Assembly: GCF_009600885.1 (NCBI RefSeq)
Contig: NZ_VCLA01000197.1
Location: forward strand, 1,921-65,920
DNA: 64,000 nucleotides
Direction: 5' to 3'
Source of the DNA: Streptomyces jumonjinensis
Lineage (GTDB): Bacteria; Actinomycetota; Actinomycetes; Streptomycetales; Streptomycetaceae
Under the pieces are notes generated by a model. That model saw only the letters and a program-made list of their open reading frames with translations. It was not told the origin of the DNA and made no database searches. The position numbers and the translations under genes are program-made. Position 1 is the first letter of the stretch, and every line of letters starts with the position of its first letter. Shown one piece after another: positions 51,691-61,076 of the stretch.

Positions 51691-52324
51691 GGACCTCCGG
51701 AGGAGCTTCCGTGGGCGCTTCAGGGGAGCCCCCGGGGCCCGTACGCAGCCCGTCGAAGGCCAGCCGTACGACCGTCTCGGCGAGCTGGTCGCCCTCATGG
51801 CCGCCGCCGGGATGCGGCCGGTACCACTCCACCAGCGAGTTCACCATGCCGAAGAGCAGCCGGGTCGCCAGCCGGATGTCCACGTCCGCGCGCAGATCGC
51901 CGTCGGCGGCGGCTGCCTTCAGCAGATCGGCCACCCGCTGGTCGAACTCCCGGCGGCGCTCCATCGCCCAGCGCTCGGTCTTGGTGTTGCCCCGTACCCG
52001 CAGCAGCAGCGTCACATGGGACACCTCGGCCATCAGCACCTCCACGGTGCGGCGGGTCACATACTCGACCCGCTCGATGGCCCGTCCCCGCGACGCCCCC
52101 GGCTCCTCCAGAATCGCGAAGAGGGCGTCGAGCGCCCGGCTCACGGCCCGGCGCAGCAGCTCCTCCTTGCCGGAGACATGGTGGTAGATCGAGGACTTGG
52201 AGATTCCGGCCGCCTGGGAGAGATGCTCCATGGACGTGCCGTCGTAACCGCGCTCGTTGAAGACGCGTACGGCGACGTCCAGCAGCGTCTCCGGCGTATA
52301 GGTGTCGCGTTTGGCGACGGTCAT
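51680..52324 (-). CDS. paaR: TetR-family regulator, probable PaaR
   Basis: A 214-residue TetR repressor. The helix-turn-helix lies at about 25-50 (TSMEHLSQAAGISKSSIYHH), followed by an all-helical ligand domain and a Pro/Glu-rich tail. Its ATG overlaps the stop of the 3-hydroxyacyl-CoA dehydrogenase gene and it sits among phenylacetate genes. Palindromes of the type described for PaaR of Corynebacterium occur before paaN, paaA and bkdA2. Control by phenylacetyl-CoA is therefore likely, by homology and position. The 3' end is reiterated downstream. Confidence 0.82.
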   Translation of the reverse strand: MTVAKRDTYTPETLLDVAVRVFNERGYDGTSMEHLSQAAGISKSSIYHHVSGKEELLRRAVSRALDALFAILEEPGASRGRAIERVEYVTRRTVEVLMAEVSHVTLLLRVRGNTKTERWAMERRREFDQRVADLLKAAAADGDLRADVDIRLATRLLFGMVNSLVEWYRPHPGGGHEGDQLAETVVRLAFDGLRTGPGGSPEAPTEAPPEVPEG

Positions 52325-54072
52325 GAGTCCGCTCCTTCCGCGTCTATGAGGGATGTGCGCTGGAAGAGCGCCAGACTCGGGGCGTACCGTCCGCCCGGCA
52401 CCCGGCTGTCGAGCGCTTCCAGCAGGTCATGGGCGTATCCCCGGGGGAGCCTGCGGTTCCATTCCAGCGGCCCCAGGGGGTAGTTGACCCCCAGTCTCAT
52501 CGCCGTGTCGATGCCGTCGTCGGTGGCGACTCCCTTGGCGACGGCGTCCGCGGCGGCATCGATCAGCATGGCGACGGTCCGGGCCACGATCATGCCGGGT
52601 ACGTCCCCGATGACGCTGACCTTCTTGCCGAGCGCCTGGAAGAGCCCGATCGCCTCCTTAAGGGTGCGCTCGCCGGTGTCCGGGGAGGCGGAGAGCGCGA
52701 TCCGGGTGGCGGTCCGGTAGTCGAGCGCGAGATCGAAGTAGACGACGTCGTCGAACTCGACGGAGGTCCGGCCGTCGGCGAGCGCCAGCCGTCCACCGCT
52801 GGGCAGCTCCAGCACGGTGCTCTCCTCCCCGCCCTCGGTACGGACGGTGACACCGGCTCCGGCGATCAGCTCCAGCAGCCCCTCCGCGCCGCAGATCCGG
52901 TCGCCCTCGGCGATGACATACGCGGGAGGCGCGGCGGAGGCGGCCGTGTGCGGCTCGGGACGGGCCGCGCCCTCGGCGTAGTCGTACCAGCCACGGCCCG
53001 ACTTACGGCCCAGCAGACCCGCTTCGACCAGTCTGCGCTGTGCCAGGGAAGGAGTGAACTTCGCGCTCCGGAAGAAGGACTCCCATACGGAGTGGGTGAC
53101 GGCCTCGTTGACGTCCTGGCCGATCAGATCGGTCAGCTCGAAGGGGCCCATCCGGAATCCGCCGCACTCCCTCAGCACGGCGTCGATGGTGGCCGGGTCG
53201 GCGCCCCGGTCCTCATGGATCGCGAAGCCCTCGGCGTAGAAGGGCCGGGCGACGCGATTGACGATGAATCCGGGCAGATCGGCGCAGCGGACCGGGGTCT
53301 TGCCCCAAGCCGCCGCGGTGGCGTGGGCGCGGGCGGCCGTCCTCTCCTCGGTGGCATGGCCGCTGACGACCTCGACGAGCGGCAGCAGCGGGGCCGGGTT
53401 GAAGAAGTGGAGTCCAACGGCCCGGCCGGGGTGCTTCAGGGCAGCCGCGACGGCGGTGACGGAGAGGGAGGAGGTGTTGGTGGCGAGCAGACAGTCATCG
53501 GCGACGATCTCCTCCAGGGCCCGGAACAGGGCCTGTTTGACGTCCAGTCGTTCGACGACCGCCTCGATGACGAGCGCGGATCCGGAGAGTTCGCCGAGGT
53601 CGTGCGCCGGACGCAGCCGGGCGACGCCGGCGTCCCGGGCGGCGGGTTCCATCTTTCCCCTGGCGACCAGCCGGTCCAGCCGCGCGCCGATCGCCGCCGT
53701 GGCCTCGGCGGCCCGGCCGGGGGCGATGTCATGGAGCAGTACGGGGTGGCCGGCGGTCAGGGCGACCTGGGCGATGCCCTGGCCCATGGCGCCGGCCCCG
53801 ACCACGGCGACGGTACGGCTCCGCTCGACGGCGTGAGGCTCCTCGCCGTACGCCCTGCCCTCGCCGTACGCGCCGTCGTCGCCGTACGCCCTGCCCTCGC
53901 CGGGCGCCTTGCCCCTGCCGTACGCCTCGCCCTCGCCTGGCGGACGGTCGACGCCGGGCGTACGGTCCTCGGCTGCCGTGCCGTTTCCGCTGGTGACGTG
54001 GTTCTCGCCGACCGTGCCGCCAGTGCCGGCCGCGCGGCGCCCGGCGGCGGTGCTCTGCTCGATGGCGCTCAT
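52321..54072 (-). CDS. 3-hydroxyacyl-CoA dehydrogenase (PaaH-like) with a repeat-containing N-terminal extension
   Basis: A 583-residue NAD-dependent dehydrogenase, expected to oxidise the 3-hydroxyadipyl-CoA intermediate of phenylacetate degradation. The Rossmann motif is VAVVGAGAMGQGIAQ (starting near residue 87), the catalytic region GLHFFNPAPLLPLVEVV. The C-terminal domain occurs in two copies, the second ending near LEWNRRLPRGYAHDLLEAL. The first 85 residues are unusual, with tandem copies of EGRAYG-like sequence that homologues normally lack. No ATG or GTG lies close before the Rossmann fold, so the extension seems to be translated. It is coupled to the TetR gene and divergent from paaN. 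Confidence 0.9.
   Translation of the reverse strand: MSAIEQSTAAGRRAAGTGGTVGENHVTSGNGTAAEDRTPGVDRPPGEGEAYGRGKAPGEGRAYGDDGAYGEGRAYGEEPHAVERSRTVAVVGAGAMGQGIAQVALTAGHPVLLHDIAPGRAAEATAAIGARLDRLVARGKMEPAARDAGVARLRPAHDLGELSGSALVIEAVVERLDVKQALFRALEEIVADDCLLATNTSSLSVTAVAAALKHPGRAVGLHFFNPAPLLPLVEVVSGHATEERTAARAHATAAAWGKTPVRCADLPGFIVNRVARPFYAEGFAIHEDRGADPATIDAVLRECGGFRMGPFELTDLIGQDVNEAVTHSVWESFFRSAKFTPSLAQRRLVEAGLLGRKSGRGWYDYAEGAARPEPHTAASAAPPAYVIAEGDRICGAEGLLELIAGAGVTVRTEGGEESTVLELPSGGRLALADGRTSVEFDDVVYFDLALDYRTATRIALSASPDTGERTLKEAIGLFQALGKKVSVIGDVPGMIVARTVAMLIDAAADAVAKGVATDDGIDTAMRLGVNYPLGPLEWNRRLPRGYAHDLLEALDSRVPGGRYAPSLALFQRTSLIDAEGADS
53834..53942. repeat. In-frame minisatellite in the dehydrogenase N-terminus
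   Basis: Degenerate tandem units around CTCGCCGTACGCCCTGCC, multiples of 3 bp, encode repeats of GEGRAYG, GDDGAYG and GEGEAYG on the minus strand. Confidence 0.85.
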
Positions 54073-54094
54073 GGGAGTGATCCTCCCGGATGAG

Positions 54095-54141
54095 TTTTCC
54101 ACAGGTTTGACAGGCCCCCTTGTACCGACCGATCGTTCGGT
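54095..54141. promoter_or_regulatory. PaaR-like operator with DnaA-box-like and -35 elements before paaN
   Basis: TTTTCCACA (54095-54103) is followed by TTGACA (54107-54112) and by the palindromic operator ACCGATCGTTCGGT (54128-54141), which fits ACCGnnCGnnCGGT exactly. The operator lies where a -10 box would be, as expected for repression. Confidence 0.7.
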
Positions 54142-54195
54142 TACTCTAACTCTGTCCTTCCGTCCCTGCCCAGCTCGACGAGGAGTTGGTCCGTC

Positions 54196-55872
54196 ATGCA
54201 GCTGACCGAGACCCGGCTGACCGAGAGCCACCGGCCGACGCTCGATCAGGCCCTCGAAGCGATCCGCACCCGTGCCTACTGGTCCCCGCACCCCGAGCAC
54301 CCCAAGGCGTACGGCGAGAGCGCGCCGGCTGACGGCCTCGCGGCCTTCGAAGCCCTGCGCGGCACCCGCTTCGACCTGAAACAGCCGGGCACCGACGGCT
54401 GGGCGGGCGGCGAGGTGTCGCCGTACGGCATCGAGCTGGGCGTCGAGTATCCGCATCCGGATCCGGATGTGCTGCTCCCCGCGATGCGCGCGGGGATGCC
54501 CGCCTGGCGCGAGGCGGGTCCCGAGCTGCGGGCGCTGGTCTGTCTGGAGATCCTCGCCCGTATCAGCGCCCGCACCCATGAGTTCGCGCACGCGGTGATG
54601 CACACCAGCGGGCAGGCCTTCATGATGGCGTTCCAGGCGGGCGGCCCCCATGCCCAGGACCGGGGTCTTGAGGCCGTGGCGTACGCCTATGCGGAGCAGA
54701 CCCGCACCCCGGAGGCCGCCGCCTGGTCCAAGCCCCAGGGCAAGCGCGACCCGCTGGCGCTGCGGAAGACCTTCACCGCGGCGGGCCGCGGCGTGGCGCT
54801 GGTGATCGGCTGCAACACCTTCCCGACGTGGAACGGCTATCCGGGGCTGTTCGCCTCGCTGGCCACCGGGAATCCCGTGCTGGTCAAGCCGCATCCGCGC
54901 GCGGTGCTGCCGCTCGCCCTCACGGTCCGGGCGGCCCGCGAGGTGCTCGCCGAGGCGGGCTTCGACCCGAATCTGATCGCTCTGGCCGCCGAACGCCCCG
55001 GCGAGGGCCTGGCCAAGACCCTCGCGGTCCGCCCCGAGATCAGGATCATCGACTACACGGGCTCCACCGCCTTCGGCGACTGGCTGGAGGCCAACGCGCG
55101 CCAGGCACAGGTCTACACCGAGAAGGCCGGCGTCAACACCGTCGTCATCGACTCCACCGACGACTACAAGGGGATGCTCTCCAATCTGGCCTTCTCGCTC
55201 TCCCTGTACAGCGGCCAGATGTGCACCACCCCGCAGAATCTGCTGATCCCCCGGGAGGGGATCGCCACCGACACGGGCCGCAAGTCGTACGACGAGGTGG
55301 TGGGCGATCTCGCGGCCTCGGTGGGCGGGCTGCTCGGCGACGACGCCCGGGCGAACGCCCTGCTGGGCGCGCTGGTCAATCCGGAGGTGAAGAGCCGGCT
55401 GGAGGGCGCGGCCGAGCTCGGCGAGGTGGCGCTGCCCTCACGGAAGATCGTCAATCCGGACTTCCCGGACGCCGTGGTGCGTACGCCGGTGATCGTCAAG
55501 CTCGACGGCGGCAAGCCCGACGCGGAGCCGGCGTATCTCTCGGAGTGCTTCGGTCCGGTGTCGTTCGCGGTCGCCGTGGACTCGACCGCCGACGCGCTCG
55601 CGCTGCTGCGGCGCACGATCCGCGACCAGGGCGTGATGACGGTCGGCGCGTACACCACGTCCGGGGAGACGGAGCGCGCGATCGAGGAGGTCTGCCTGGA
55701 GGAGTCGGCGCAGCTCTCGCTGAATCTGACCGGCGGGGTGTACGTCAATCAGACGGCCGCGTTCTCCGATTTCCATGGCTCGGGCGGCAATCCGGCGGCG
55801 AACGCGGCGCTGTGCGACAGCGCGTTCGTCTCCAGCCGCTTCCGGGTGGTGGAGGTCCGCCGCCAGGCGTGA
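54196..55872 (+). CDS. paaN: Phenylacetate degradation aldehyde dehydrogenase PaaN
   Basis: A 558-residue protein of the aldehyde dehydrogenase fold, of the PaaN type found without the fused hydratase of PaaZ. Cofactor binding is suggested by VIGCNTFPTWNGYPGL and DYTGSTAFGDWLE. The catalytic Cys343 lies in GQMCTTPQNLL, and the C-terminal Glu/Phe region is SECFGPVSF. It is assigned to the step after ring opening, oxidising the semialdehyde-CoA. It diverges from the 3-hydroxyacyl-CoA dehydrogenase gene and is preceded by a PaaR-like operator. The ATG at 54196 follows GAGGAG. Confidence 0.92.
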   Translation: MQLTETRLTESHRPTLDQALEAIRTRAYWSPHPEHPKAYGESAPADGLAAFEALRGTRFDLKQPGTDGWAGGEVSPYGIELGVEYPHPDPDVLLPAMRAGMPAWREAGPELRALVCLEILARISARTHEFAHAVMHTSGQAFMMAFQAGGPHAQDRGLEAVAYAYAEQTRTPEAAAWSKPQGKRDPLALRKTFTAAGRGVALVIGCNTFPTWNGYPGLFASLATGNPVLVKPHPRAVLPLALTVRAAREVLAEAGFDPNLIALAAERPGEGLAKTLAVRPEIRIIDYTGSTAFGDWLEANARQAQVYTEKAGVNTVVIDSTDDYKGMLSNLAFSLSLYSGQMCTTPQNLLIPREGIATDTGRKSYDEVVGDLAASVGGLLGDDARANALLGALVNPEVKSRLEGAAELGEVALPSRKIVNPDFPDAVVRTPVIVKLDGGKPDAEPAYLSECFGPVSFAVAVDSTADALALLRRTIRDQGVMTVGAYTTSGETERAIEEVCLEESAQLSLNLTGGVYVNQTAAFSDFHGSGGNPAANAALCDSAFVSSRFRVVEVRRQA

Positions 55873-55899
55873 AGCCTGGTCCGGGGCTGCCCGCACCGG

Positions 55900-55943
55900 G
55901 TCCCGGGCAGCCGGGGTCAGGTCGGTCCGGGCAGCCGGGGCCG
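55900..55943. repeat. Short direct repeats after paaN
   Basis: CCGGGCAGCCGGGG occurs twice (about 55904-55917 and 55927-55940) in the 148-bp gap between paaN and the convergent methyltransferase gene. I see no clean terminator there. Confidence 0.7.
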
Positions 55944-56020
55944 GGCAGGGCGGCCTCCCGGCCCCGGGCACACGGAAGCGTCTCAGGGCGACGGGCGCAC
56001 TGCTGGGCGCGGCGGGAGGC

Positions 56021-56791
56021 TCAGAGGCTCGGCGGCGGGTCCGCCGGGCCGCCCCAGTGGAAGAGGGCCATGGCCACGCTGGTGGCGAGGTTGTAGCTGG
56101 AGACCTGGGGCCGCATGGGCAGGGAGAGCAGCCGGGTCGCCCGGGCCCGGAGCTCCGGTGAGACGCCATGGCGCTCCGAGCCGAAGACGAGCAGCGCGTC
56201 GTCCGGCAGAGGGACGGATCTGATGTCGTCGCCCTCCGGGTCCAGGACGTACAAGGGTCCCGGCGGGAGGGCGTCGGACGGCAGCCGCTCGACGGCGGTG
56301 GCGTAGTGGAGTCCCGCGCCCGCTCGTACGGCGTTGGGGTGCCAGGGGTCCATATCGCCGGTGGTGACCACCCCGGTCACGCCGAATCCGGCGGCGAGAC
56401 GGACCACGGCGCCCATGTTGCCGAGGTTGCGGGGGTTGTCCAGGACGACGATCGGCGCGCGCCGGGGGAGCCGGCCGAGCAGTTCCGTGTTCTTCTCCCG
56501 CTCCGGCCGGGCCGCCAGGGCCGCGACCCGGGTGGGATGGACCTTGGGGACCAGTTCCCGCAGGGTCTCCAGGGGGACCTCGACGAGGAGGGCCGCGATG
56601 CGCTCGGTCACATCGCCTGCCAGGTCCTCCGCGAGGCCGAGCACGGCCGCCTTGTCGCTGGTGACCGCGTGCGGCACATCCGCGCCGAAACGGAGTGCGT
56701 GCTTCAGCGCGTGGAAGCCGTCGAGCAGCACCGCGTCGGGTGCGGCCTCACGCCACCGCTGGACCGCCTTCGCGGTGTCGTCGTCGCTCAT
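56021..56791 (-). CDS. TrmH/SpoU-family RNA 2'-O-ribose methyltransferase
   Basis: A 256-residue SPOUT-class methyltransferase with all three motifs: NPRNLGNMGAVVR, FGSERHGVS and LPMRPQVSSYNLATSVAMAL, the last two forming the trefoil-knot SAM site. An N-terminal substrate-binding extension of about 100 residues precedes the fold. The target (rRNA or tRNA) is unknown. It lies on the minus strand just after the HTTM gene (9 bp), so it may be the last gene of the DUF5819-HTTM-TrmH unit; the link is probably positional only. Confidence 0.92.
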   Translation of the reverse strand: MSDDDTAKAVQRWREAAPDAVLLDGFHALKHALRFGADVPHAVTSDKAAVLGLAEDLAGDVTERIAALLVEVPLETLRELVPKVHPTRVAALAARPEREKNTELLGRLPRRAPIVVLDNPRNLGNMGAVVRLAAGFGVTGVVTTGDMDPWHPNAVRAGAGLHYATAVERLPSDALPPGPLYVLDPEGDDIRSVPLPDDALLVFGSERHGVSPELRARATRLLSLPMRPQVSSYNLATSVAMALFHWGGPADPPPSL

Positions 56792-56800
56792 CGCCTCAGG

Positions 56801-58117
56801 CTACGGTGCGGGCGCCGGCGCCTCCGAACCGGACGGGCGCGACCGGGACAGCAGCCGCTTCCGCCCTGCCGCCGCCCGGGTTCCGAGCCAGACCAGAAAG
56901 ACCGTGGGCAGAAAGACGGCGTCCGCCGCGATCATCGCGAGCGAGAAGAACGGCAGCCCGAGCACCACGGCGATCGCCGCGTGCTCCAGCATCATGAACA
57001 CCAGCAGGACGTTCTTCAGCGGCCGGTTGAAGAGGGTGAAGGGGAAGGCGACCTGCACGATGACGGTCACATAGGTCAGCACCATCACCATCACCCCGCC
57101 GGAGGCCAGCAGCCCGGAGAGAGCGGGCCAGGGGGTGAAGTAGTCGAGGTTGAGCGGGTAGTACAGCGCGGTGCCGTCCTGCCAGCGGGAGCCCTGGACC
57201 TTGTACCAGCCCGCCGTGGCGTAGATCAGACAGACCTCGACCATGATCACCAGCAGTGCGGCGTTATGGAGGAGGTTGGCGACCGCGTCGAGCAGGATGT
57301 GCGGCTGGCTGTCCGGCACATAGCGGTTCACCAGCCACCACAGTCCGTGCCCGGCCCACAGCCCCCAGAGGAGCAGCAGGACGGGCCAGCCCTTCTCATT
57401 CAGAAAGGTACCGGTGATCAGGAGGAATCCGAGGACGGACCAGAGCACGGGACCGACCCGGTCCGGCTCCGGTTCGGCGTACTCCGGGCCAGGCCCCGGT
57501 CCGGCGCGGTCCGGCTCCGGCTCCGGTCCGGCGCGGTCCGGCTCCGGCCCCAGCTCCGGCTCCGGCTCCAGCCCCGATTCGGCGCGGTCCGGGCCCGGCC
57601 CAGGCCCCGTCGGCGCCTGGGCCTCTTCGCCCGCCTTCCGCCGTGCCGCCGCCCGCGCGTCCAGCGACCAGACCCGGCCGCAGCGGGTCATGACCAGATA
57701 GATCGCCATCAGATGGATGACGTTGTCGCCGCCGTCCCCCATGAATATCGAGCGGTTCTGGAGAGAGAGCACCCCGACCATGAAGACCACCGACATGGCG
57801 CGGGTCCGCCAGCCGAGCATCAGCAGCACGCTGGAGAGCACCGAAACGAGGTAGACCGTCTCGAACCAGAGACCGCTGTCGGTCCACATCAGCACGGTGA
57901 AGGAATCGTTCCTGGCGATGAGCCGGCGGCCCAGCTCCCAGCTCCACGGGCCCTCGGGCCCGTACAGCTCATGGCGGTGGGGGAACTCGCGCAGCAGGAA
58001 GAAGAGCCAGGTGCCCGCGAAGCCGATCCGTACGACGGCACTCTGGTAGCGGCCCAGGGGCGCGGCGGTGATCCGCTGCAGGGCGTCGGCGGCCCTGCCG
58101 CCTCGGGTCGCGGTCAT
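56801..58117 (-). CDS. HTTM-domain (vitamin K carboxylase-like) membrane protein
   Basis: A 437-residue polytopic protein of the HTTM family, related to the membrane part of vitamin K-dependent gamma-glutamyl carboxylase. A conserved segment, YATAGWYKVQGSRWQDGTAL, places Lys306 where the carboxylase family keeps its active lysine. About eight TM helices are visible. Between helices, at about 165-220, there is a long Pro/Glu/Gly insertion built of repeats such as PEPDRAGPEPEPDRAGP (DNA 57468-57596). The start ATG overlaps the DUF5819 stop. The substrate of bacterial HTTM proteins is generally unknown. Confidence 0.85.
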   Translation of the reverse strand: MTATRGGRAADALQRITAAPLGRYQSAVVRIGFAGTWLFFLLREFPHRHELYGPEGPWSWELGRRLIARNDSFTVLMWTDSGLWFETVYLVSVLSSVLLMLGWRTRAMSVVFMVGVLSLQNRSIFMGDGGDNVIHLMAIYLVMTRCGRVWSLDARAAARRKAGEEAQAPTGPGPGPDRAESGLEPEPELGPEPDRAGPEPEPDRAGPGPGPEYAEPEPDRVGPVLWSVLGFLLITGTFLNEKGWPVLLLLWGLWAGHGLWWLVNRYVPDSQPHILLDAVANLLHNAALLVIMVEVCLIYATAGWYKVQGSRWQDGTALYYPLNLDYFTPWPALSGLLASGGVMVMVLTYVTVIVQVAFPFTLFNRPLKNVLLVFMMLEHAAIAVVLGLPFFSLAMIAADAVFLPTVFLVWLGTRAAAGRKRLLSRSRPSGSEAPAPAP

Positions 58118-58977
58118 CGCGCCGCCTCCGTACGGTCCGCGGCGGTGGGGCCGCCGTCCCCGGCCCCGCCGGGCCGGTCGGCCTCGGTGACGGGCCACCA
58201 CGGCAGCACCCGGGGGACGGGGCGGGTGTCGGTCTTCTCCTGGCTCCACGGCGGAGGCTCGATCACCTGGGTGACGGATCTGAACTGGACGCGCTCCACG
58301 ACGCCGCCGAGATCCCGGGAGTCCAGGCGCAGCATCGCGATCCGGCGCAGATAGCTCTCCGAGAGCGCGCCGCGGTGTCCGGTCGAGCGGTCCTTGTCGT
58401 CGTGGGAGCCGGTGTAGAAGTCCCAGGCGCGGCGGAGGGTGTTCTGCTGGACATGGCTGGGCAGGGGGTTGCCGCGGATCGCGGCGGCGTCCTCGGCGGT
58501 CAGATCGATCCAGTCGGTGGTCTCGCGGCCTCCGGCATGGGTCCTGATCTCGGCTTTCACCTGTACGGAGACGTTCTGCTGCAACGGGTTGGGGGCGAAG
58601 AGCTTCCAGTTCTGTTCGAACTCTGGGTACACCCAGGCGTCGATCGCCTTGCCGTACTTCTTGGTCACCGTGTTGGACGGGGCGACATGGAGGAAGACCA
58701 TCGCGGCATGGACGCAGACCACGGCGGCGATGAGCGCGAGCGCGGCTCCGGCGGCCATCCGGTAGGGCGTCGAGAGCGCCAGAAGGCCGCGCACCTCCTC
58801 GCCCGATGGGGCGTCCCCGGCGAGCGAGGGCGGTCGGCCGCTCGGGGGCGGCGAGCCGTCCGGCTCGGGCCCTCGCTGTTCAGGAGGGTGATCCAGGGTG
58901 CGGGCCGACCGGCCGGACGCCCGGTTCGGCTCCGTTCCTCCGGCGTGCTCGACGCCCTCGTCCTGATGCGAGCCCAT
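58114..58977 (-). CDS. DUF5819-type single-pass membrane protein
   Basis: A 287-residue protein: a disordered polar N-terminus of about 70 residues, one TM helix about 77-97 (AALALIAAVVCVHAAMVFLH), and an extracellular domain beginning YPEFEQNWKLFAPNPLQQN, then a Pro-rich tail. The WKLFAPNP segment is typical of the family that I recall as DUF5819. Its gene is coupled (ATGA) to the HTTM gene, so the two proteins very likely work together at the membrane. I chose the ATG at 58977; a longer frame crosses the promoter region. Function unknown. Confidence 0.8.
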   Translation of the reverse strand: MGSHQDEGVEHAGGTEPNRASGRSARTLDHPPEQRGPEPDGSPPPSGRPPSLAGDAPSGEEVRGLLALSTPYRMAAGAALALIAAVVCVHAAMVFLHVAPSNTVTKKYGKAIDAWVYPEFEQNWKLFAPNPLQQNVSVQVKAEIRTHAGGRETTDWIDLTAEDAAAIRGNPLPSHVQQNTLRRAWDFYTGSHDDKDRSTGHRGALSESYLRRIAMLRLDSRDLGGVVERVQFRSVTQVIEPPPWSQEKTDTRPVPRVLPWWPVTEADRPGGAGDGGPTAADRTEAAR

Positions 58978-59006
58978 CCCGCCCCGATCCCCACGGCACC
59001 ACTCGG

Positions 59007-59074
59007 TTATCCACAGGGTTGACACCCTAAGGGCCGACGACCCACCATTGAAGCCAATGAACCGAACGATCGGT
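59007..59074. promoter_or_regulatory. PaaR-like operator with DnaA-box-like and -35 elements before paaA
   Basis: TTATCCACA (59007-59015), a perfect classical DnaA box, is followed by TTGACA (59019-59024) and by ACCGAACGATCGGT (59061-59074), a perfect match to ACCGnnCGnnCGGT, 16 bp before the paaA start. The order is the same as before paaN. Confidence 0.72.
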
Positions 59075-59089
59075 CGGTAGGGGGCCCGG

Positions 59090-60072
<983 letters not shown>

Positions 60073-60076
<4 letters not shown>

Positions 60077-60363
60077 GCAGCTCGACCGACTGGCCGCTGT
60101 GGGAGGTCTTCGTCCGCTCCCGCCGCGGACTGTCCCACACCCACGCCGGCAGTCTCCACGCCCCGGACGCGGAGATGGCCCTGCGCAATGCCCGCGATCT
60201 CTACACCCGGCGGAGCGAGGGCGTGTCCATCTGGGTGGTGCCCTCCACCGCGGTCACCGCCTCCTCGCCGGACGAGAAGGATCCGTTCTTCGAGCCCGCC
60301 GCCGACAAGCCCTACCGCCATCCGACGTTCTACGAGATCCCGGACGGGGTGAAGCACCTGTGA
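60073..60363 (+). CDS. paaB: Phenylacetyl-CoA epoxidase subunit PaaB
   Basis: A small subunit of 96 residues with the family opening WPLWEVFVRSRRGLSHTHAG and the end FYEIPDGVKHL. PaaB bridges the PaaA-PaaC heterodimers of the epoxidase. It overlaps both neighbours (paaA stop and paaC GTG start), so the ratio of subunits is fixed by coupled translation. Confidence 0.95.
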
Positions 60364-61076
60364 CCACCACGGCGAACGCGGCGGCCCTCGCCCTCGGCGA
60401 CGACGCGCTGGTGCTCTCCCACCGGCTGGGGGAGTGGGCAGGCCATGCCCCCGTGCTGGAGGAGGAGGTCGCGCTCGCCAATATCGCGCTCGATCTGCTG
60501 GGGCAGGCGCGTGTGCTGCTCTCCCTCGCCGGGGACGAGGACGAGCTCGCCTATCTGCGCGAGGAGCGGTCCTTCCGCAATCTCCAGCTGGTCGAGCAGC
60601 CGGGCGGCGACTTCGCCCGGACCATCGTCCGCCAGCTCTTCTTCTCCGTCTATCAGCGGCTGCTGTACGGGGAGCTGGCGACCGGCTCCGGCCCGTTCGC
60701 CGCGCTCGCGGCGAAGGCGGTCAAGGAGGTCGCCTACCACGTGGACCATGCCGAGCACTGGACTCTCCGCCTGGGCGACGGCACGGAGGAGAGCCATCGC
60801 CGGATGAGCCGGGCGTGCGAGGAGCTCTGGCGGTTCACGGGCGAGATGTTCCAGCCCGTCGACGGCCTCGACCTGGACTGGCGGGCCCTGGAGCGGGAGT
60901 GGCTGGAGTCGGTGACAGGGGTGCTGGAGCGGGCGACGCTGACCGTTCCGGAGGGGCCGCGCTCCGGTGCGTGGACGGCGGGCGCGGGACGCCAGGGAGT
61001 GCATACCGAGCCGTTCGGCCGGATGCTCGCCGAGATGCAGCATCTGCACCGCAGCCACCCGGGGGCGTCATGGTGA
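60360..61076 (+). CDS. paaC: Phenylacetyl-CoA epoxidase structural subunit PaaC
   Basis: A 238-residue ferritin-like subunit that pairs with PaaA but lacks a catalytic iron site. Conserved parts are LEEEVALANIALDLLGQARVLL, quoted as LEEEVALANIALDL and LGQARVLL, and VAYHVDHAEHWTLRLGDGT. I chose the GTG at 60360, which overlaps the paaB stop; a longer frame through paaB is spurious. Confidence 0.95.
   Translation: MTTTANAAALALGDDALVLSHRLGEWAGHAPVLEEEVALANIALDLLGQARVLLSLAGDEDELAYLREERSFRNLQLVEQPGGDFARTIVRQLFFSVYQRLLYGELATGSGPFAALAAKAVKEVAYHVDHAEHWTLRLGDGTEESHRRMSRACEELWRFTGEMFQPVDGLDLDWRALEREWLESVTGVLERATLTVPEGPRSGAWTAGAGRQGVHTEPFGRMLAEMQHLHRSHPGASW

Noticed and set aside
50875..59015. DnaA-box-like sequences as a replication origin
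   Set aside because: They are single or paired boxes in three separate promoter gaps, without the dense box clusters or dnaA/dnaN genes of oriC.
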